39,280 bases of DNA, taken from assembly GCA_903918645.1 (NCBI GenBank), contig CAIXFH010000205.1, forward strand, positions 1 to 39,280. Direction: 5' to 3'. The DNA is from an uncultured Actinomycetes bacterium (GTDB lineage Bacteria > Actinomycetota > Actinomycetes > S36-B12 > CAIYMF01). Shown here piece after piece: positions 35,451-39,280 of the stretch (position 1 is its first letter; every line of letters starts with the position of its first letter). The notes beneath the pieces were generated by a model. It did no database searches and was not told where the DNA came from. It was given only the letters and a program-made list of their open reading frames with translations. The position numbers were made by a program, and so were the translations under genes.

Positions 35451-36148
35451 GCAGATGCTCCTGGTGTGGGCAGTGCGCTGGGACTACCGCCGGGCCCGTT
35501 GCCGGCGCCACCGTTACCGCCAGGCCCATTGCCGCCGCCCCCGAATCCACCGGGTCCGAAACCAAGTTTGCCGAGAGTCAGTGGACGACAGATGGTGTCG
35601 GCTGCCTTGAACGCAGGGTCTTGGCGATTAACGTCGCCAAGTGCTCGGAAGCCACCTCCAGCACCACCTGAGAAGTCAGGGTCAGCCATCTGATAGCCGT
35701 TGGTGCGCATGCACTGCGCGTACTTCAGTAGTGCATCCTGCATCTGCTGCTGTTGTTCGGGCGAGAAGTTCTGGCGCAACCCTTGGATCTTGGAACGGCA
35801 AGCCGTAAAGGCCTTGCGCACATTCGGGTCGTTGCGGTCGATACCCGCGCCCTGACCAAAGCCCATCTGGACGTTGCCGTTGCTGTCGACTGTGGGGTCA
35901 GGGAAACTCGGCACTCCGTTGGCCCGCATACAGCTGGAGAAAGCGCGAGCCGCGGCCTCACGGTCGACCGATCCCGACGGGGACGGCGAAGCGCCGGTCC
36001 CACTGTCAGCGGCGGCGCCGTTGCCATTACCGAGGCTCGCGACCTGTGGCCCACTCGTACCTCCGCCGCATGCTGACAAGACGAGTACAGCGGCGGAGAG
36101 CACCACGGCTGAAACGGACATACGACCGATCGACATAAACGGTTTCAT
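35447..36148 (-). CDS. Secreted lipoprotein with two Cys-paired repeats, unknown function
   Basis: A 233-residue lipoprotein, first gene of the MacAB-like operon. The signal peptide ends in the lipobox LSAC (Cys27). After a Gly/Ser-rich spacer come two related units: C73-M-R-A-N-G ... D-P-x3-A-x3-C117, and C146-M-R-T-N-G ... D-P-x3-A-x3-C187. Each could form one disulfide. The tail is a Gly/Pro-rich repeat (GPGG-type) of about 40 residues. Starts at ATG 36148; the frame is open to a GTG at 36166, and no strong ribosome-binding site decides. The function is unknown; the operon suggests it binds or chaperones the exported substrate at the outer membrane face. Confidence 0.82.
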   Translation of the reverse strand: MKPFMSIGRMSVSAVVLSAAVLVLSACGGGTSGPQVASLGNGNGAAADSGTGASPSPSGSVDREAAARAFSSCMRANGVPSFPDPTVDSNGNVQMGFGQGAGIDRNDPNVRKAFTACRSKIQGLRQNFSPEQQQQMQDALLKYAQCMRTNGYQMADPDFSGGAGGGFRALGDVNRQDPAFKAADTICRPLTLGKLGFGPGGFGGGGNGPGGNGGAGNGPGGSPSALPTPGASA

Positions 36149-36270
36149 GTCGCCACTATCGCGCACGGATTCTGGAATGTCGGCCGACTTAGGTGTGCAT
36201 TACCTGAGAATCCTTAGAGACTCATTCGGGAGCCAGGCCGCTGGGGCAGGCTAAGGGAGCAACCAGGTGG

Positions 36271-36528
36271 TCAGGCCAAGGACATAAACAGCTTGACGAG
36301 TTCGTCCTGATCCATGCTCTGCTCGGGATCGGTGAGGCACTGCTTCATACCGCTAGCCACGATGTGAAAGCCGGCTCTGTCGATGGCGCGCGCTGCCGCC
36401 GAAAGTTGCGTGACCACCTCGCGACAGTCGCGCCCAGCCTCGAGCATCCGAACGACCCCAGCGATCTGGCCCTCTGCGCGACGCAGTCGTCGAATCGCCG
36501 CCGCAGTGGCTTCCTCCTCAAGCTGCAT
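36271..36528 (-). CDS. CsoR/CstR-family (DUF156) repressor
   Basis: An 85-residue all-helical repressor. The start ATG 36528 gives the family's normal length; the frame is open to 36585, but that extension is Arg-rich, overlaps the upstream gene and is not family-like. The DNA-binding helix RRLRRAEGQIAGVVRML is typical. Of the copper-site residues of CsoR (Cys36, His61, Cys65), the two cysteines are present (C35, C64, spaced 29), but the His position is Gly60. That Cys-only pattern is the one found in CstR, which senses persulfides, so sulfur sensing is more likely than copper. It ends the operon behind the palindrome at 37255-37290, its likely operator. Confidence 0.87.
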   Translation of the reverse strand: MQLEEEATAAAIRRLRRAEGQIAGVVRMLEAGRDCREVVTQLSAAARAIDRAGFHIVASGMKQCLTDPEQSMDQDELVKLFMSLA

Positions 36529-36571
36529 CAGGATCCGCCTTGTCCGTCGCGGCGAACCGAGCCCGCGCGCA

Positions 36572-36736
36572 TCACTTCTTCGCACCCCAGCCGAACATCG
36601 TGCGCTTCGCGGGCTGACCGTTGTCGCATGAGCAACGCTGGTTGCGCGGCACTGACTGCATTACCTGCGCAACATGCTGACCACAGCCGCTAAAGGTGAC
36701 CTTGTTGCACGTCCTGCAAGTGGCGGGTGAACACAT
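36572..36736 (-). CDS. Small Cys-rich protein, 54 residues, unknown function
   Basis: A short gene on the - strand. ATG 36736 is preceded by AGGGGA at six bases spacing, and it stops at 36572. It reads M-C-S-P-A-T-C-R-T-C-N-K-V-T-F-S-G-C-G-Q-H-V and continues with V-P-R-N-Q-R-C-S-C. Six cysteines (2, 7, 10, 18, 35, 37) and His21 suggest a zinc or other soft-metal site. I recall similar short proteins with MC-x-x-x-T-C-x-x-C...W-x-G-C-G-x-H in actinomycetes, without known function. It lies between the DUF302 gene (98 bases) and the CstR-like gene (43 bases), so it is probably co-transcribed. Confidence 0.78.
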   Translation of the reverse strand: MCSPATCRTCNKVTFSGCGQHVAQVMQSVPRNQRCSCDNGQPAKRTMFGWGAKK

Positions 36737-36764
36737 GGCATATCCCCTGGTGGTGTTGGTCTTT

Positions 36765-36791
36765 CGGACTTACCGGACTTGCCGGACTGAC
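36765..36791. repeat. 9-bp tandem repeat, 3 units
   Basis: Three units CGGACTTAC, CGGACTTGC and CGGACTGAC lie in the gap between the DUF302 gene and the Cys-rich gene. Function unknown; may be slippage-derived. Confidence 0.55.
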
Positions 36792-36834
36792 GACTTCAGG
36801 TGCTCGTGAGTCGACTTGCTACTGAGCCGGCGTC

Positions 36835-37233
36835 CTACTGAGTCGCCTTCTTAACGTGAGCCAAGGCCACCGCGATCTTCGCTGCGGCCTCACCGGCGAC
36901 TGAGACGAGTTCGGGCGCTGCTGACAGGTCAACCATGACCATCGGATTGATGGCCTCGACCAACGTGCCTTCGTCAACCTCGCGCACGACCACATTGCAA
37001 GGCAGCAGCAAACCGATCGAGGGATCAGCCACTAAGGCTCGGTGCGCCAAGGGCGGGTTACACGCTCCAAGGATGAGATACGGCGCGACATCGACATCAA
37101 GCTTGGCCTTCATCGTGGCGCGCACATCAATCTCGGTGAGTACGCCGAAACCTTGCTCGGCCAATGCAGCACGCACCAAGTCAACCGTGTCTTCGAACGG
37201 CGTCTTCACCGTAATTGCTGTTCCGAAACTCAT
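36835..37233 (-). CDS. DUF302-domain protein
   Basis: A 132-residue cytoplasmic protein of the DUF302 family, first gene of the palindrome-controlled operon. It starts at ATG 37233 with a GGCGG-type site. The conserved cysteines are C58 in LGACNPPLAHRAL and C79 in LLLPCNVVV, with H64 between them. DUF302 proteins are often found beside sulfur-oxidation or CsoR/CstR-regulated genes, but their activity is not established. The Cys pair and the context suggest a role in handling persulfide or a thiophilic metal. Confidence 0.88.
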   Translation of the reverse strand: MSFGTAITVKTPFEDTVDLVRAALAEQGFGVLTEIDVRATMKAKLDVDVAPYLILGACNPPLAHRALVADPSIGLLLPCNVVVREVDEGTLVEAINPMVMVDLSAAPELVSVAGEAAAKIAVALAHVKKATQ

Positions 37234-37254
37234 TGCCGAACCGCCAATCTGAAC

Positions 37255-37290
37255 TCAACGTAATATACCCCTGGGGGTATATTACGTTGA
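37255..37290. promoter_or_regulatory. 36-bp palindromic operator (CsoR/CstR type)
   Basis: A perfect inverted repeat with 17-base arms (37255-37271 and 37274-37290) around TG. The core reads TACCCC-TG-GGGGTA flanked by A/T-rich TAATA and TATTA, which is the G-tract-in-AT pattern known for CsoR-family operators. It lies 21 bases before the DUF302 start, in the promoter of the operon that encodes the CsoR/CstR-like repressor. This makes autoregulation by that protein very likely. The arms extend well beyond the usual core. Confidence 0.85.
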
Positions 37291-37308
37291 CACCACGCCA
37301 GGGGTCAA
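37279..37308 (-). promoter_or_regulatory. Sigma-70-type promoter of the DUF302 operon
   Basis: On the - strand, TTGACC (37308-37303) and TAATAT (37284-37279) are 18 bases apart. The -10 box lies in the right arm of the 36-bp palindrome, and the predicted transcription start is near its centre (about 37272), so a bound repressor would block polymerase. Confidence 0.6.
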
Positions 37309-37578
37309 ACGCGCGTGCAGACACTGTCGTGACCACGATCGTTGCGCGCGCGGCCCAGCCCAAGCCCAAGATTGAACGCCCCAACGGGTAGACCCACAGG
37401 AAACCCAATCGACGCAGGTCAGAAGACGTGCGCTAGCGCCACTCGGGTGGGTACTCTGAGCCACCCGCCAAGCGAGGGGCGCCGCGCTCTGCGCGACGGC
37501 GCTCAGTTGAGTGGCGGCACTTATCAGACCGTGATGATCCAAAGCCATGCCGGCGATGGATCGAGACTGGAGATCAGC
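37309..37578. other. Leader region of dmmD with two possible hairpins
   Basis: This non-coding stretch precedes the GcvT-like gene. Two stems are seen: CGGGTGG with CCACCCG (37444-37450 / 37461-37467, ten-base loop), and GCGCCG with CGGCGC (37479-37484 / 37497-37502, with a partly paired interior). It does not match the glycine riboswitch layout. No promoter was identified with confidence. Confidence 0.4.
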
Positions 37579-38715
37579 ATGAGTGTCATGTCATGGCGTC
37601 GTTCGCCCATTGCTGCGCGTCACCGCGCACTCGGTTCAGACCTTGAGGACTGGAACGGGATGGAGACCGCCTGGACCTACTCAACCAGCGACCTTGCAGA
37701 CGAGCACGAAGCGATCCGCACCAAGGCAGCACTGATGGACGTGTCAGGCCTCAAGAAGGTGCACGTCGTCGGCGAGCACTCGCACCACATCCTCCAGTTG
37801 CTCACCACACGCGACGTCCGCAAGATCTACCCCGGCAAGTCCAGTTACGCCGCGATGCTCACCGACGCTGGCAAGTTCGCCGACGACTGCATCCTGTACC
37901 GCACCGGCCCCAACGCATGGATGGTCGTGCACGGTTCGGGCGCTGGCTATGAAGAACTCAATCGCGCCGCTTCCGGAAAGAACGTGTCGATCCTGTTCGA
38001 CGACGATCTCCAGGATCTCTCGCTGCAGGGTCCGCTAGCGGTCGAGTACCTGTCCAAGCACGTCCCCGGCATCCGCGATCTGCCGTACTTCCACCAGATG
38101 CAGACCACACTATTCGGCAAACACGTCATGATCTCGCGCACCGGTTACACCGGCGAGCGCGGTTACGAGATCTTCTGCCGCCGCGAGGACGCACTGGAAA
38201 TCTGGGACACCATCTTGGGCGAAGGCAAGGAGATGGGAATCATCCCGGCATCGTTCACCTGTCTTGACTGGCTGCGGGTTGAGAGCTACCTGCTCTTCTA
38301 CCCCTATGACAACTCACAGATGTTCCCCTTCGAGAACGAGGGCCCCGGAGACACCCTGTGGGAGCTCGGCCTTGACTTCACAGTGTCGCCTGGTAAGACC
38401 GGATTCCGCGGTGCCGAAGAGCACTACCGACTCAAGGGCAAGGAGCGCTTCAAGATCTTCGGCGTGCTCGCTGACACCGACCAGATCACCGAGGCCGGAG
38501 ACGAGTTGTGGTCCAACGGCAAGAAGGTCGGCGTGATCACCTGCGGAATGTATTCACGTCTGACCAACCGTTCGATGGCCATCGCGCGGATGGATGTCGA
38601 CGCAGCTGTGCAGGGCACCCCGCTCGAGGTGCGCGGCGCCAACGTTAAGTGCAGCGCCATCGCACACACCATCACCTTCGATGACCCCAAGAAGGAAAAG
38701 CGCAACGCGAAGTAG
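37579..38715 (+). CDS. dmmD: GcvT-like tetrahydrofolate-dependent protein, probable DmmD
   Basis: A 378-residue protein of the GcvT/aminomethyltransferase family, which binds tetrahydrofolate and accepts one-carbon units. The start is ATG 37579, five bases after GGAGA; the frame upstream is not family-like. Typical features are an N-terminal RTKAALMDVSGLKKVHVVG segment, LSLQGPLAVEYL, SRTGYTGERGYEIFC and FTVSPGKTGFRGAEEHY. It is not the glycine-cleavage T protein in context, because gcvH and gcvP are absent. The next gene looks like dmmA; in marine bacteria the dimethylamine monooxygenase operon is dmmDABC, where dmmD is a GcvT-type gene, so the order fits. DMSP demethylase (DmdA) is another relative, less likely here. 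It may capture the formaldehyde released from dimethylamine. Confidence 0.72.
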   Translation: MSVMSWRRSPIAARHRALGSDLEDWNGMETAWTYSTSDLADEHEAIRTKAALMDVSGLKKVHVVGEHSHHILQLLTTRDVRKIYPGKSSYAAMLTDAGKFADDCILYRTGPNAWMVVHGSGAGYEELNRAASGKNVSILFDDDLQDLSLQGPLAVEYLSKHVPGIRDLPYFHQMQTTLFGKHVMISRTGYTGERGYEIFCRREDALEIWDTILGEGKEMGIIPASFTCLDWLRVESYLLFYPYDNSQMFPFENEGPGDTLWELGLDFTVSPGKTGFRGAEEHYRLKGKERFKIFGVLADTDQITEAGDELWSNGKKVGVITCGMYSRLTNRSMAIARMDVDAAVQGTPLEVRGANVKCSAIAHTITFDDPKKEKRNAK

Positions 38716-38763
38716 CACTCTGTCTCGCTGTAAGTAGCGCGGCAATGACACGACAGCCTTTGT

Positions 38764-38796
38764 CGCGGTGTGGGTGGGTATCCCACCCACACCGCG
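38764..38796. terminator. 15-bp perfect hairpin between dmmD and dmmA
   Basis: The arms are CGCGGTGTGGGTGGG and its exact complement, with a three-base loop (TAT), 48 bases after the dmmD stop and 24 bases before the dmmA start. No T-run follows. It may partially terminate, attenuate or stabilise mRNA so that dmmD and dmmABC are made in different amounts. Confidence 0.6.
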
Positions 38797-38820
38797 GTCT
38801 CACAGGACGGTATCTGCATC

Positions 38821-39280
38821 ATGTTGGTCGAAGGCATCAAAAGCCGACCGGTCTATAAGCCCTTTGAACCGGTTCCCGGCACATTGCATCTGTTCGTCGC
38901 CGATGCCGAAGGCGCCGAAGCGATCTTGGACTTTGCGCCCAAGACCCCTGAGGGCTTCTTCGATCGTTCGCACATCTTGTACGTGCCGCGCGGCGCAGCA
39001 GGTGTCGGCTATGAAGACCAGCTCAGGGCGCTCAAGCCAGCGGCGATGTACGTCGGCCCAACCATTGCTGCCGCGTTGCCTCGGGTAACCAAAGAACTCA
39101 CGGACGCCCACATGGGTACCCAGTTGTACTTGGCTGGCACCGAGGGACTCATCGGCCAGGCAATGGCAATCGCGCTGGAAGCCGGTATCGACCAAGGCTC
39201 AATCCAGCGCGAGCATCGCGGCTCGGAGGAACGTCGAGTGCAGTGCGTGCACTGCAAGGGCATCACCGAGAACGTCACCA
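38821..39280 (+). CDS. dmmA: Dimethylamine monooxygenase subunit DmmA-like (3'-truncated by window edge)
   Basis: The first 153 residues of a gene that continues past the right edge. ATG 38821 has an AGGACGG site upstream. The N-terminus GIKSRPVYKPF and the middle HLFVADAEGAEAIL are what I recall of DmmA proteins. The visible end has Q-C-V-H-C, the first half of the DmmA C-terminal Cys motif that binds metal or an iron-sulfur cluster; the second half would lie outside. DmmABC oxidises dimethylamine to methylamine and formaldehyde using NADPH. The dmmD-like gene upstream supports this reading. No part of dmmB or dmmC is visible, so the assignment is provisional. Confidence 0.72.
   Translation, partial: MLVEGIKSRPVYKPFEPVPGTLHLFVADAEGAEAILDFAPKTPEGFFDRSHILYVPRGAAGVGYEDQLRALKPAAMYVGPTIAAALPRVTKELTDAHMGTQLYLAGTEGLIGQAMAIALEAGIDQGSIQREHRGSEERRVQCVHCKGITENVT

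Noticed and set aside
35466-35693. Pro-rich open frame on the + strand
   Set aside because: It is the complement of the Gly-rich tail of the lipoprotein gene.
36529-36585. N-terminal extension of the CsoR/CstR-like repressor
   Set aside because: The extension is Arg-rich, overlaps the Cys-rich small gene and exceeds the family length.
37309-37578. Glycine riboswitch upstream of the GcvT-like gene
   Set aside because: The conserved core elements of the glycine aptamer are not found; only simple GC stems are present.

Overview
The window looks like chromosome of a GC-rich actinomycete (class Actinomycetes). The evidence is a fused CofG/CofH-type FO synthase (fbiC, coenzyme F420), an F420/FMN split-barrel protein, a small parE-linked zinc-finger protein typical of actinomycetes, frequent GTG starts and dense 4-bp start/stop overlaps. 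I see no tRNA, rRNA, CRISPR array, insertion sequence or phage gene. The species cannot be named from this sequence.

Layout. (1) 1-6207, + strand: the lower meta-cleavage pathway for catechol-type rings: dienoate hydratase (cut by the left edge), acylating acetaldehyde dehydrogenase, hydroxy-oxovalerate aldolase, 4-oxalocrotonate decarboxylase, tautomerase and 2-hydroxymuconate semialdehyde dehydrogenase, then a Rieske ferredoxin and a HAD-like protein. The ring-cleaving dioxygenase is not in the window. (2) 6213-10048: parE (- strand), a divergent 75-residue zinc-finger protein, and a membrane diguanylate cyclase. (3) 10153-17237, - strand: a tightly packed set of CoA-transferase, acetolactate-synthase-like TPP enzyme, fbiC and a second TPP enzyme of the 2-oxo-acid decarboxylase type. 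(4) 17367-21431, + strand: an F420/FMN split-barrel protein, a strong RNA hairpin, then a flavin monooxygenase resembling 2,6-dihydroxypyridine 3-monooxygenase, an aldehyde dehydrogenase and a GntR/FCD regulator. (5) 21470-26540, - strand: fdsGBA, an NAD-linked molybdenum formate dehydrogenase, divergent from an Amidohydro_3 hydrolase. (6) 28512-32280: a collapsed PiT phosphate permease pseudogene, a methyltransferase, a Tat-exported sulfite-oxidase-fold molybdoenzyme, an octamer repeat tract and an ornithine cyclodeaminase-family protein. (7) 32303-36148, - strand: a MacAB-like ABC export operon starting with a secreted lipoprotein. (8) 36271-37308, - strand: a small thiol/metal-stress operon (DUF302, a 54-residue Cys-rich protein, and a CsoR/CstR-family repressor) behind a 36-bp palindrome that contains the probable -10 box. 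(9) 37579-39280, + strand: the start of what looks like a dmmDABC dimethylamine monooxygenase operon, running off the right edge.

How the parts may fit. The gene content suggests a heterotroph that uses aromatic or heterocyclic compounds and one-carbon/methylated amines. Meta-cleavage yields pyruvate and acetyl-CoA. Formate dehydrogenase can recover NADH from formate, perhaps released by the neighbouring amidohydrolase or derived from formaldehyde made by dimethylamine oxidation. The most unusual arrangements are fbiC inside a CoA-transferase/TPP-enzyme operon, and the compact palindrome-controlled DUF302/Cys-rich/CstR-like unit. Links between clusters are inference; the operons themselves are visible as overlaps and short gaps.
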